From the NCBI RefSeq assembly GCF_028751195.1, contig NZ_CP066784.1:62001-126000 (forward strand): a DNA stretch of 64,000 nt, in the 5' to 3' direction. Position 1 is the first letter of the stretch. Every line of letters starts with the position of its first letter. The translations under genes and the position numbers were made by a program. The notes under the pieces are model-generated. The model made no database searches and was not told the DNA's origin. It saw only the letters and a list, made by a program, of their open reading frames with translations. Positions 34,160 through 47,300 of this stretch are shown here, in pieces. This DNA comes from Alicyclobacillus sp. ALC3 (GTDB taxonomy: Bacteria > Bacillota > Bacilli > Alicyclobacillales > Alicyclobacillaceae).

Positions 34160-34288
34160 TTCTCTAAATTATTCCTCTTAAACATATGTGCGTTTTCACT
34201 AAAATGCAATAGAAATCGACTCAAAAGTCTAGATTTCAACCCTATCAGATTCCAAACTAGAACCAGGTGGATGGGATGTAATATTTCC

Positions 34289-35179
34289 TCACACAAATGA
34301 CCTACGTAAAAACCTCATCAGCTCACTGGCCTGTTGGTGCGTGTATGTGCGTGCTGTGTGGAGATTATGCGCCATCGGCTTGCGCGCCGCCCACCAACTG
34401 GTCCACTCGAGGTCAGGTCGTAGAACGAACACATCTCGCCCCGCGAGGTCGCTGGTTTGTTTCGCCTCGTCGAGCAGTGTCGCCATCGAACGAGCCATCA
34501 CGTCAACTGTCGTGACAGGTCGCCAAGTCGCAGGTAGTTGATGCACATCAATGGCTATGACCCGGTCGCAACCTGCGTTTCTCAGAGCTTGAACAGGGAC
34601 GATGTCTCGTACGCCCCCATCCACGAGCAACCAACCACGCAAGGGAACAGGTGTCAGCATTCCCGGCATCGCGCAGCTACCAAGTACCTCGCGGGGCACG
34701 TCGGTGCTGCGATAGGCTGTCCCCTGCTCGATAGTCTCCGTGTGATTGGTGAAGACCACTGCCTTTGTGGAGAAAAGGTCTGTTGCGACCAGCGAGTAGT
34801 CCATTTGCGGCTTGCGGTCTGCCAGAAGATTGCGGATGTACTTCAGTAGTTTGTGACCTCGAAGAAGTCCGTTCGGCACAGGGATTTGATTGATGTGAAC
34901 GGATTTGCGAACAATGTTCAAGACCGATGTGACCACTGGGAAGCCATAGTCGGAAAGCAGCAGCCCTGGAAATCGTCTGACCATGGCGTCAAAGTCACGA
35001 TATCTGTAGCCGTACGCATACAGCGCGGCGACTAGCGACCCCGAACTGCTGCCGGCAACGTGGTCGATTTGCACCCCCATCTCCTCGAGTGCGCACAACA
35101 CACCTGCGTGCGCGACGCCTGCCAACTCTGCGCCACAAAGTGCTACTCCAACACGCGGACGCGGATGAACGTTAGCCAC
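34289..35179 (-). CDS. Patatin-like phospholipase (RssA/YlbK type)
   Basis: 296 aa from the GTG at 35179, preceded by GGGGGTGGAG; the frame extends to a TTG at 35224 without a ribosome binding site. Patatin features: VGVALCGAELAGVAHAGVLCALEE (oxyanion region, less glycine-rich than the usual GGGxRG), nucleophile in VAGSSSGSLVAALYA (G-x-S-x-G) and LLVDGGVRDIVPVQAL with the dyad Asp. These enzymes hydrolyse lipid acyl esters on the cytosolic side. It sits between two giant surface-protein genes on the same strand; a link to their membrane export is speculation. Confidence 0.87.
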   Translation of the reverse strand: MANVHPRPRVGVALCGAELAGVAHAGVLCALEEMGVQIDHVAGSSSGSLVAALYAYGYRYRDFDAMVRRFPGLLLSDYGFPVVTSVLNIVRKSVHINQIPVPNGLLRGHKLLKYIRNLLADRKPQMDYSLVATDLFSTKAVVFTNHTETIEQGTAYRSTDVPREVLGSCAMPGMLTPVPLRGWLLVDGGVRDIVPVQALRNAGCDRVIAIDVHQLPATWRPVTTVDVMARSMATLLDEAKQTSDLAGRDVFVLRPDLEWTSWWAARKPMAHNLHTARTYTHQQASELMRFLRRSFV

Positions 35180-35303
35180 TCGTCTCCACCCCCTCACCTC
35201 ATGACCTGCTTGGCGGAACGACAAGTCGTGAATCAGTTCATTCTATCGGCCCCACGTGGGATTGATACTGAAAGTCACATCACAGACCGTGAGAAGGAAA
35301 AAA

Positions 35304-35340
35304 AGGTTGCTTCACAGGGGGAGTCCCTGCGAAGCAACCT
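35304..35340 (-). terminator. Intrinsic terminator of the 4018-aa gene
   Basis: AGGTTGCTTC (35304-35313) and GAAGCAACCT (35331-35340) form a 10-bp stem with an inner GGGA/TCCC pair. On the minus strand it is followed by a run of T (A7 on the plus strand at 35297-35303), 25 bases after the stop. Confidence 0.85.
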
Positions 35341-35364
35341 GTGAATCTGTACCGCGAGAAGCCG

Positions 35365-38300
35365 TTAGCCAATCGTGATTGGGTAGGTGGTCTGATTGCC
35401 CGTCGCGTCTTGCGTCACCAGCACATCTCCGGCCACAAGGACCGTGCTGCCACTGACTGGGGCACCGGTGCTGTCCTGTACAGAGAAGGTCAGCGGCACG
35501 GACGAATTGGTCGATGTGACGTCCGACGTCAGTTGTGCAGCAGTCGTGCCCGCGGCGACAGTCACGCTGTTCGGATTAAAGCCGATGTTGGTGATGACTG
35601 TGGTGTTCGTTGCACGGATGGGGCCTGCATTGATGGACCACTTCGACGTGTTCGTCACCACGAGCGAGTTAGGGTTCAACATTTCCTCGTCAATGGTATA
35701 GTTTCCAGCCGTGCTGTACCAAAACACCGGCAATTGCGTCGTGTAACCAGTACTCATCCACTGGTTCAGGTACGTTGACGAAGAGTTGATAATCACATTG
35801 CCGGAAGGTCCCGTCATGGAGAATCCGACCCCAGCGCTGTTGTTGCCCCCTGGGTGAAATGCATTCGCAACCTCGAGCACAATCTGGTGCAACCCTGCGC
35901 CGAGCGAAATCGTCGTCTTAGTGGGCGGCATGGTCACTCCGACAGTCGCCCAGCCACTGTTGTATCCGCCAATGTCTGTGTTGTACGCCACCGGCGTGCC
36001 ATCGACCCAAGCCAACCCGACGTCGTCGACTTGCGGGATGCTGACAGTCACCTGCTCCGCTTGCGGCAAGTTGACGGTTGCTGTGAAGAATGTCAACCCG
36101 TTCGGGGTATTAGATCCGCCGTCGTACCCGGACGGGTCCGTGATCCACAAACTGTTGCTATACCCCATGGACATGATTGGCTTCACATTGAAGTTCTTCA
36201 GCGACGTCGTCGGGAACTTGCTCAGGTAATAGAACCCGATGTCGGTGCCCGTGTTGCCCGTATCCGCAGCGGTTGGACCGGTGCCGGTCAGCGTCGACAA
36301 GCCAGCACCGTAGTTCGGCACTTGCATTGCCTGACCCGTGCCGCCACTGACAGACCCGACAAACTGGCTCGTATCACCCGCAGGCGGGGTTGCAGTGGGC
36401 TGAATCGGACTGCTCACGTTCGCGGGCTGGACCTGCGTGATGGCGCCAGTCGTCAAACTCTGGCCGTCCACAATGTCAAATCCGACATTGCCCGCCGGCT
36501 CCGTGAACGACACCTCGTAATTCTGATTCGTGGCGTTCCAGACTGCGGTCTCGGTTGTACCATACGAATCGGTGATGGTCACGTTGTTGGCGCCAACTAT
36601 CGGATTTCCGTACTTGTCCACTAACGTAGCACTGACTGTGAACGCCGTGCCAGCGCTCACCGATGCGGGAGCACTGATAGTGGACTGGCTCAGGTTAAGC
36701 TGATTTGCATTTCCGGTAATCGTCTCTGGGCCTGCGGTCACGTATGTGATAGTTCCTGCTGGGTCTGTCACGGCGACTTTCACGGTCAGGTTTTCTGCCT
36801 TCGTGTCTGTCACGGCGAAGGTGTAGGTACCCGGTGTCGACGTCTCGGTCACAGAACTGAACTGCACATCGGCAGCTGTTCCGCTCACTACGGACGGTGT
36901 GAAATCAGCACTTGTAAGCCCGGTGATGGGGTTTCCATACTGGTCCATAAGCTTCAACGTGTACGTCATCGCCACGCCCGCTGTCCCTCCGCCGGTTGGA
37001 CCGTTCAACACGGTGTAGCTTGTCCCACTGATGAAAGGCGTGAGCGGCACGATGTCTGTCGTCGGGGTTTGATCCAGGGTGAGCGAACCACTGTGTGTCG
37101 TGACCACCGCCGTGTACGTGACCGGCCCAGATGTGGTGTACGTGAACTGCGCCACATACGCATTCGCTGCGGCATCCCATGTCGCCGCAACCGAATTGTG
37201 CCGGGAGTCTTGGACGGTAATCGTCTGCGGTTCAGTGATGGTGACGGCGTATTTGTCCTTAGGAACCACAGTCACGTTCACAGTTTGCCCAGCCAGTACC
37301 GAACTTGGCGCACTGACTGTCGACCACGTCGGGTCAACCACAGCATGCACCGTTGCTGTGCCTGTCTGACTCAATGCCACACCGTTCACAGTGGCGGAGT
37401 ACGTGAATGTTTCTACGTTCGGAACGCTTTCCGTGAAGATGGTCTCATACGCCTGGTCAACCGGGTTCCACTGTGCAGTCTGTTGCGTAATGCCGTCAGA
37501 TACCACGACGTACTGGCCATTGCCAACAAGTGCCCCGTTTGTATCGTACGGGATGACTTTCACTTCTACCGAACCGTTGTAGACGGTGGGGGTCGGCACG
37601 ATGAGTTGCGAGGTCGTAGCATCAATCGCGCTCGTGACCGTCACAGACACCCCAGTGCCAAGCGCAACGCCATTCATCCCGGCCGTAAAGTTGTACGTAC
37701 CCGGCGTGCTCTCCGTAAATGTCGCTTCGTAGTCTTGGTTGGCACTGTTCCACGTCGCCGCTGTGGTATGCCCGGCTCCATCGCTCACAGTGACTGTCTG
37801 ATTGTCCCCAATCGGATTAGCGTACTGGTCTTTCGGCACCACGTGAATCGTGATTGGGCTGCCAGCAGAAACGCTAGTTGGACCCGTAATCGTCGACTGC
37901 GAACCGCTGACCACCCCAGCCGTGACAGTAACAGACGGAGTTGAATTCAGCACAACACCATTGACCGTCGTAGCTGTCGCATAGGTACCCGCAGCGTCGA
38001 TTGCGAACTGCGCTTCCCAATCGTTGTTGGCAGCATTCCAGGTTGCCTGTTTGTTCGTGCCGTTGACCGTGACTTCCACAGTTGGATTCTGAGCCAGTCC
38101 AAGCAGGTTCCCGTTCGCATCTTTCGGAGTCACCGCCACAGTGAACGTTGCCCCTGCCGTAACAGTGGTCGGCGACACGGTGACCGGTGAGTTCTGGTCA
38201 ACGTTTCCGGCATCCACAACTGTCGTCGGTTCAGCAGTTAATGCAACACCGTTTATGGTCGCCGTAAACGTATAGTTACCGACGGCGGTTTCCGTAAACG

Positions 38301-41300
38301 TAGCGCGGTATGTGCCAGTGACACTGTCCCATACGGCCGTCACCGTGTGGCCAGCCCCGTCCGAAACGCTGACCGTCTGCCCTGAACCAATCGGGTTGCC
38401 GTAAAAATCCTTTGGCGTAACAGATACGGTAATGGCTTGTCCAGCCAACGCGCTGGTAGGAGCCGTCACGGTTGATTCCACACTGTCAACCGCACCCGCT
38501 ACGACGTTGACCGTGTACGTGCTGTTCAGAAGTTGCCCATTGACATTCGCCTTGAACGTGAACAATCCGGCTGTGCGCATGTCGAAGGTGTACTCATAGT
38601 CCTGGTTCGCCGCGTTCCACGTGGCCGTCTCCGGTGTTCCAGTGTAAATGTACACAGTCTGACCGGCGCCCAGCGGGTTGCCGTTTGTATCCTTGGGTAC
38701 CACGGAAATCGTCACGTTCTGGGTACCCGCTGTGACGTTCCCAACTGGTCCAGTGATGGTGGAATTCAAGTCGAGCGCACTGTTCGTCACATTGGTGGAA
38801 GCCGTCTGTGTGATAGCCACACCGTTCACAATTGCGCTAAATGTGTACGTTCCGGTGCTCCGCTCTGTGAAGGTAGCGGTATAGGCGCTGCCATTCCAGC
38901 TCGCGGCCTCGCTGTACTTGCCATCCGTAACCAGTACCGTTTGACCCAAACCAAGCGGATTGCCAAAGCCGTCAATTGGTGTCACCGTCACCGTGATGGG
39001 CGTTCCCGCGGTCACGCTCGTTGCACTCGCCATGACCGTCGTTCGGGATGCGCTCGCGCCCGCCGGCACAACCGTGACTCCAAGTGTATTGGTGAGGAGT
39101 TGATTGTTTACGGTGGCCGAATACGTGTAGCTGCCTGCCACCGTCTCGCTAAACGTCACCTCATAGTTCTGGTTGGCGCTGTTCCACACCGCCGTCTGCA
39201 TCAGACTGCCATCCGACACCTCGACAGTCTGTCCAGAGCCGAGCGGATTGCCGTTCGAGTCTTTCGGAACCACTGCAATGGTGACGTTTGAATTCCCTGC
39301 GGTAACGTCCCCTTGCGGGCCCGTGATGGTCGACATCGATGACACGGTTCCAGCAGAAACGACAGTCTGATTGGCGCTTGTAAACGTTACGCCCTGCACG
39401 GACGCCGCAAACACATACGCCCCTGTCGTAAACTCTGTGACCTGCGCCTCATAGTCCTGATTCGTCGCGTTCCACACTGCCGTCCACGAGTGTCCTTGAC
39501 CATCCGAGACGGTGACAGTCTGCCCAGACAAAATCGGGTTTCCGTTTGCGTCCTCCGGCTTGACGGCGACAACGAACGAAGCCCCTGCCACAGCCGTGGT
39601 CGGAGATGTCACGGTCGACTTCGACGCACTGGCCGTACCCGGCACAACACTTACGGTTACGGTCTGGTTGAGGAGCGTCCCATTGACCTGCACGCTATAC
39701 GTGTAGGTGCCGGCGGTCGTCTCGTTAAAGGTGTAGTAGTAATCCCCATTCGTGCTGTCAAATTGCGCCTGTTTCCAGCTCACCGTCGGCGACCCAGTCC
39801 CATCCGATATCTGGACGTTTTGCGAGGCGCCCAATGGATTGCCGTTTTTATCCCGCGGAATGACCTTAATGGTCACGTTTCCGGACCCTGCTGTGACGGC
39901 CGTTGTCGGCCCGCTCACACTCGACAGCGACGCGACCGTGCCAGGTCCGAGCGTCACAGGCGTCGCCGCGAAGCTGACGCCGTCCACATGTGCCGTGAAC
40001 GTATAGGTGCCAGACTGCAACTCCGTCGCATTGACTTCGTAGTTTGCGTTCGTCGGATTCCAGGTCGCCGTCCAGCTGTTGCCGTTGCCATCCGTCACTG
40101 TGACAGACTGTCCGGCACCAATCAGATTGCCGTTCGCATCCTTTGGCGTTACGACAATCGCAATGGGGTCTCCTGCGATTCCGTCGCTGATTGCGGTGAT
40201 GCTTGACGTTCCAGCGTTGACTGCTGCAGCAATAACCGTTACTTTTGCCGTCTGCGTGAGAGACGTTACAGCGCCTGCGTCTGTCACGGTCGCAGTGTAC
40301 GTAAAGGTGCCTGCCTGCGTCTCGCTGAACGTCGCAACATACCCGTTGCTTCCGTTCCACGTCGCTTGCTGCGTCTGTCCGTTCCCATCAGAGACCGTGA
40401 TGTTCGTGACCTGCGCTGGCGTGATGACGTTGCCACTCGCGTCGCGAGGTACGACCGTAATGCTGACATTGTTGTTGCCAGCGACCACGTTCCCCTGCGG
40501 ACCTGTCACCGTCGAGAGAGACGACACAGTAGCCGGAGCCACGTCTTGTGTCGGTTGCATGGTAAAGGTCACGCCGTCCATTTTTGCCGTGAAGGTGTAC
40601 TTCCCTGCGGTCGTCTCCGTGAAGGTGGCCTGATAGTCCTGGTTTGCCGAGTTCCATGTGGCCACAACGGTATGTGTACCGTCTGTCACAGTCACCGTCT
40701 GGCCCGACCCGATGGGATTGCCAAGTGCATCTTTCGGGACGACCAAAACGGTTATCGGTTGACCAGCAACGCCGCTACCTGCAGCTGTCACCGTCGATGT
40801 GCCACCGTCCACAGCCGCCGGCACAACCGTCACTTGCGCAGTGTCACTGAGCGTGACGTTGTTGACCTGGGCCGTGAACGTGTACGTCTGTGCAATCGGC
40901 TCGCTGAAGGTGGCTTGATAGGAGCCCGTCACGGCGTTCCACTTGGCGGTCAGGGTTTGTCCCTTCCCATCGGAAACGGTGACCACTTGATTTGCACCCA
41001 GCGGATTGCCGTTTGTATCCTTTGGTACCACGGAAATCGTCACGTTGTTGGAACCCGCTGTGACGTTCCCGACCGGTCCAGTGATGGTGGAATACAAGTC
41101 GAGCGCACTGTTCGTCACATTGGTGGAAGCCGTCTGTGTGATGGCCACACCGTTCACAATTGCGCTAAATGTGTACGTTCCGGTGCTCCGCTCTGTGAAG
41201 GTAGCGGTATAGGCGCTGCCATTCCAGCTCGCAGCCTCGCTGTACTTGCCATCCGTAACCAGTACCGTTTGACCCAAACCAAGCGGATTGCCAAAGCCGT

Positions 41301-44300
41301 CAATTGGTGTCACCGTCACCGTGATGGGCGTTCCCGCGGTCACGCTCGTTGCACTCGCCATGACCGTCGTTCGGGATGCGCTCGCGCCCGCCGGCACAAC
41401 CGTGACTCCAAGTGTATTGGTCAGGAGTTGATTGTTTACTTTGGCCGAATACGTGTAGCTGCCTGCCACCGTCTCACTAAACGTCGCCTCGTAGTTCTGG
41501 TTGACGCTGTTCCACACCGCCGTCTGCGTCTGACTGCCATCCGACACCACGACAGTCTGTCCAGAGCCGAGCGGATTGCCGTTCGAGTCTTTCGGTACCA
41601 CTGCAATCGTGACGTTCGAATTCCCTGCGGTAACGTCCCCTTGCGGGCCCGTGATGGTCGACATCGATGACACGGTTCCAGCAGAAACGACAGTCTGATT
41701 GGCGCTTGTAAACGTTACGCCCTGCACGGACGCCGCAAACACATACGCCCCTGTCGTAAACTCTGTGACCTGCGCCTCATAGTCCTGATTCGTCGCGTTC
41801 CACACTGCCGTCCACGAGTGTCCTTGACCATCCGAGACGGTGACAGTCTGCCCAGACAAAATCGGGTTTCCGTTTGCGTCCTCCGGCTTGACGGCGACAA
41901 CGAACGAAGCCCCTGCCACAGCCGTGGTCGGAGATGTCACGGTCGACTTCGACGCACTGGCCGTACCCGGCACAACACTTACGGTTACGGTCTGGTTGAG
42001 GAGCGTCCCATTGACCTGCACGCTATACGTGTAGGTGCCGGCGGTCGTCTCGTTAAAGGTGTAGTAGTAATCCCCATTCGTGCTGTCAAATTGCGCCTGT
42101 TTCCAGCTCACCGTCGGCGACCCAGTCCCATCCGATATCTGGACGTTTTGCGAGGCGCCCAATGGATTGCCGTTTTTATCCCGCGGAATGACCTTAATGG
42201 TCACGTTTCCGGACCCTGCTGTGACGGCCGTTGTCGGCCCGCTCACACTCGACAGCGACGCGACCGTGCCAGGTCCGAGCGTCACAGGCGTCGCCGCGAA
42301 GCTGACGCCATCCACGTGTGCCGTGAACGTATAGGTGCCAGACTGCAACTCCGTCGCATTGACTTCGTAGTTTGCGTTCGTCGGATTCCAGGTCGCCGTC
42401 CAGCTGTTGCCGTTGCCATCCGTCACTGTGACAGACTGTCCGGCACCAATCGGATTGCCATTCGCGTCCCTTGGCGTTACGACAACCGCGATGGGGTCTC
42501 CTGCGATTCCGTCACTGGTTGCGGTGATGCTTGACGTTCCAGCGTTGACTGCTGCAGCAATAACCGTTACTTGCGCCGTGTCGCTCAGCGTGACGTTGTT
42601 GACTTCGGCCGTGAACGTGTACGTCTGTGCAATTGACTCGCTGAAGATGGCTTGATAGGAGCCCGTCATGGCGTTCCATAGAGCGGTCAGGGTTTGTCCC
42701 TTCCCATCGGAAACGGTGACCACTTGATTCGCACCCAGCGGATTGCCATTCGTATCTTTTGGCACCACGGAAATCGTTACGTTCTGGGTACCCGCTGTGA
42801 CGTTCCCGACCGGTCCAGTGATGGTGGAATTCAAGTCGAGCGCACTGTTCGTCACATTGGTGGAAGCCGTCTGTGTGATGGCCACACCGTTCACAATTGC
42901 GCTAAATGTGTACGTTCCGGTGCTCCGCTCTGTGAAGGTAGCGGTATAGGCGCTGCCATTCCAGCTCGCGGCCTCGCTGTACTTGCCATCCGTAACCAGT
43001 ACCGTTTGACCCAAACCAAGCGGATTGCCAAAGCCGTCAATTGGTGTCACCGTCACCGTGATGGGCGTTCCCGCGGTCACGCTCGTTGCACTCGCCATGA
43101 CCGTCGTTCGGGATGCGCTCGCGCCCGCCGGCACAACCGTGACTCCAAGTGTATTGGTGAGGAGTTGATTGTTTACGGTGGCCGAATACGTGTAGCTGCC
43201 TGCCACCGTCTCGCTAAACGTCACCTCATAGTTCTGGTTGGCGCTGTTCCACACCGCCGTCTGCATCAGACTGCCATCCGACACCTCGACAGTCTGTCCA
43301 GAGCCGAGCGGATTGCCGTTCGAGTCTTTCGGAACCACTGCAATGGTGACGTTTGAATTCCCTGCGGTAACGTCCCCTTGCGGGCCCGTGATGGTCGACA
43401 TCGATGACACGGTTCCAGCAGAAACGACAGTCTGATTGGCGCTTGTAAACGTTACGCCCTGCACGGACGCCGCAAACACATACGCCCCTGTCGTAAACTC
43501 TGTGACCTGCGCCTCATAGTCCTGATTCGTCGCGTTCCACACTGCCGTCCACGAGTGTCCTTGACCATCCGAGACGGTGACAGTCTGCCCAGACAAAATC
43601 TTGTTGCCGTTTGCGTCCTCTGGCTTAACGGCGACAACGAACGAAGCCCCTGCCACAGCCGTAGTCGGAGATGTCACGGTCGACTTCGACGCACTGGCCG
43701 TACCCGGCACAACACTTACGGTTACGGTCTGGTTGAGGAGCGTCCCATTGACCTGCACGCTATACGTGTAGGTGCCGGCGGTCGTCTCGTTAAAGGTGTA
43801 GTAGTAATCCCCATTCGTGCTGTCAAATTGTGCCTGTTTCCAACTCACCGTCGGCGACCCAGTCCCATCCGATATCTGGACGTTTTGCGAGGCGCCCAAT
43901 GGATTGCCGTTTTTATCCCGCGGAATGACCTTAATGGTCACGTTTCCGGACCCTGCTGTGACGGCCGTTGTCGGCCCGCTCACACTCGACAGCGACGCGA
44001 CCGTGCCAGGTCCGAGCGTCACAGGCGTCGCCGCGAAGCTGACGCCATCCACATGTGCCGTGAACGTATAGGTGCCAGACTGCAACTCCGTCGCATTGAC
44101 TTCGTAGTTTGCGTTCGTCGGATTCCAGGTGGCCGTCCAGCTGTTGCCGTTGCCATCCGTCACTGTGACAGACTGTCCAGCACCAATCGGATTGCCATTC
44201 GCATCCCTTGGCGTTACGACAACCGCGATGGGGTCTCCTGCGATTCCGTCACTGGTTGCGGTGATGCTTGACTTTCCAACGTCGACCACTGCAGCGATAA

Positions 44301-47300
44301 CCGTCACTTTTGCCGTCTGCGTGAGAGACGTTACAGCGCCTGCGTCTGTCACGGTCGCAGTGTACGTGAAGGCGCCTGCCTGCGTCTCGCTGAACGTCGC
44401 AACATACCCGTTGCTTCCGTTCCACGTCGCTTGCTGCGTCTGTCCGTTCCCATCAGAGACCGTGATGTTTGTGACCTGCGCCGGCGTGATGACATTGCCA
44501 CTCGCGTCGCGAGGTACGACCGTAATACTGACATTGTTGTTGCCAGCGACTACGTTGCCCTGCGGACCTGTCACCGTTGAGAGAGACGACACAGTAGCCG
44601 GAACCACGTCTTGTGTCGGTTGCATGGTAAAGGTCACGCCGTCCATTTTTGCCGTGAAGGTGTACTTCCCTGCGGTCGTTTCCGTGAAGGTGGCCTGATA
44701 GTCCTGGTTTGCCGAGTTCCACGTAGCCACAACGGTATGTGTGCCGTCTGTCACAGTCACCGTCTGGCCTGACCCGATGAGATTGTCAAGCGCATCCTTC
44801 GGGACGACCGAAACGGTTATCGGTTGACCAGCAACGCCGCTACCTGCAGCTGTCACCGTTGATGTGCCACCGTCCACAACCGCAGGGACGACCGTCACTT
44901 GCGCAGTGTCACTCAGCGTGACGCTGTTGACCTGGGCCGTGAACGTGTACGTCTGTGCAATCGGCTCGCTGAAGGTGGCTTGATAGGAGCCCGTCGCGGC
45001 GTTCCACTTGGCGGTCAGGGTTTGTCCCTTCCCGTCGGAAACTGTGACCACCTGATTTGCGCCAAGCGGGTTGCCGTTCGTATCCTTCGGAACCACGGAA
45101 ATCGTCACATTGGATGTGCCAGCAGTGACAGCGCCCTGCGGACCGCTGACGGTCGAGGCTGTGTCCAGTTGCCCCACCGTAACAGCGGTCTGTGGCTGCT
45201 GAGTAAACGTCACACCATTCATTTTCGCCGTGAATGTATAATTGCCAGCTTTCGTCTCGGTGAACGTTGCCTCATAGTCATTGTTCGCGCTGTTCCAAGT
45301 CGCCGTGACGTTGTGCGTCCCGTCTGAGACGGTCACCGTCTGACCACTTCCGACCGGGTTCTGGTAGGCGTCTTTTGGCACCACCTGTACAGTGATGCTG
45401 TTTCCAGCCGTTGCCGCGGTTGGCGCGTGCACTGTGGACTCGGCGGCACTGACCGATGCAGGGTTAACCGTGACCTGTGCGGTATTGACCAAGTTGGTGT
45501 TGTTCACTGCGGCCGAATACGTGTAGGTGCCTGCGACAGTCTCACTGAACGTCGCCTCATAGTCCTGCCTCGTGCTGTTCCACACCGCTGCCTCTGAATG
45601 ACTGCCGTCTGACACCACTACACCCTGTCCATCACCGAGCGGATTGCCATTCGAGTCCTTCGGTACCACTGCAATGACGACATTCGAGTTCCCCGCAGTC
45701 ACCGTGCTTTGCGACGCAGTCACCGTGCTGAACGAGGACAGGGTGCCCGGATTGACGACAGTGCTTGGTTGTTGCGAAAACGTTACACCGTTCACGGCCG
45801 CCACGAATTTGTACGTACCCACCTTCAACTCTGTGAATGTCGCCTCATAGTCTTGATTTTGAGCGTTCCAAATCGCGACCTTGGTGCTACTCCCATCAGA
45901 CACCGTGACGGTCTCTCCGCTGCCAAGCGGGTTCCCCTGCACATCCTTGGGTACAACCTGAACTGTGATGTTCTGCCCAGCGTTTGCGGAAGATGGAGCA
46001 GATACCGTAGACTCGGCCCCGCTGACTTGTCCGGCAACTACCGTGACGTTAGCCGTGTTCGATAAGAGTGTGCCGTTGACCGTGGCATCAAACGTGAAAC
46101 TTCCAGGCTTCGTCTCACTGAATGTCGCTTCATAGTCGTTCTTCGCAGCGTTCCAAGTCGCCGTTACTGCTTGTCCTGCTCCGTCCCAAACAACCACCGA
46201 TTGACCAAAGCCAATCGGATTACCGTTTGCATCGAAAGGTTTGACAACAATCGTGACGTTGGCTGAACCCGCCGTCACTGGGGAGGTTGGACCGACAACC
46301 GTTGACAGCGACGCTAACGACCCAGGTCCGACGACCGTTGTCGGTGCTTGCGCGAAGGTCGTGCCGTTCATGCTGGCTGTGAATGTGTATGACCCGTCCT
46401 TGCTCTCCGTGAACACTGCTTCGTAGTCTTGATTCGCAGCGTTCCAAGTAGCGGCCATCGTTTGCGTTCCGTCGGTGATTGTCACTGTGTCCCCTGAGCC
46501 CAGGGCGTTGCCGTAGTGGTCCTTTGGCACAACTTGAACCACTATCGCACTACCAGCGATAGCCGCTTTGGGTGCGGTCACTGTAGATGTCGAGCCGCTG
46601 AGGCCAGCTGGCACCACTGTCACGCCTGCTGTTCTCAGTAGCGGTGTCCCGTTCACCAGGGCACTGAAGCTGTACTGTTTCGCCGTTGTCTCGGCAAACG
46701 TGGCCTCGTAATCTTGGTTAGTCTGGTTCCACAGAGCAGTCACCGTTTTGCCTGTCCCGTCGGACACCGTCACGACTTGGCCTGATCCGAGCGGATTTCC
46801 GTTCGAATCTTTGGGCGTTACGTGAATCGTGACAGATTGACCAGCCGTCATCGTTGAGACGGATGAAGTGATTGTCGATTGTTGTGCGCTGACAACCCCG
46901 CTCACCGCACCGCCCAGGCTGAGGACTGTCCCGTTCCAACTCACCGAGACATTCAACTGACGCAGGGTGGACATTATGTACCAGATGGGTACGAACGTCG
47001 TCGCTTGACCCGAATATGGGTCGGTCCTGACAATCTTGTTACCGGATGTGACATACTTACCGTTCACATAGATTTTGAAGCTGTTCAGTCCGGGCTGAGT
47101 GTTTGTAGAACCGACAACCAGCGTATTGTTCGTGGTGATGTCAAGTGAGTTGGTCGTACCATTCCACTGAGAGTCTATTCCCAGTTTTTTCATGGCAAGT
47201 TGGATATACCACAGCGGTAAGTATTCGGTAGCGTGGCGCGTGGCCGGATCAATCGCGGCGAAGCCGTACGGTCTCGCGAATAAGGCGCCATTTACGTCAA

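Noticed and set aside
40366..41670. 434-codon plus-strand frame
   Set aside because: Antisense shadow of the 4018-aa gene that follows its repeat period; no signal or ribosome binding site.
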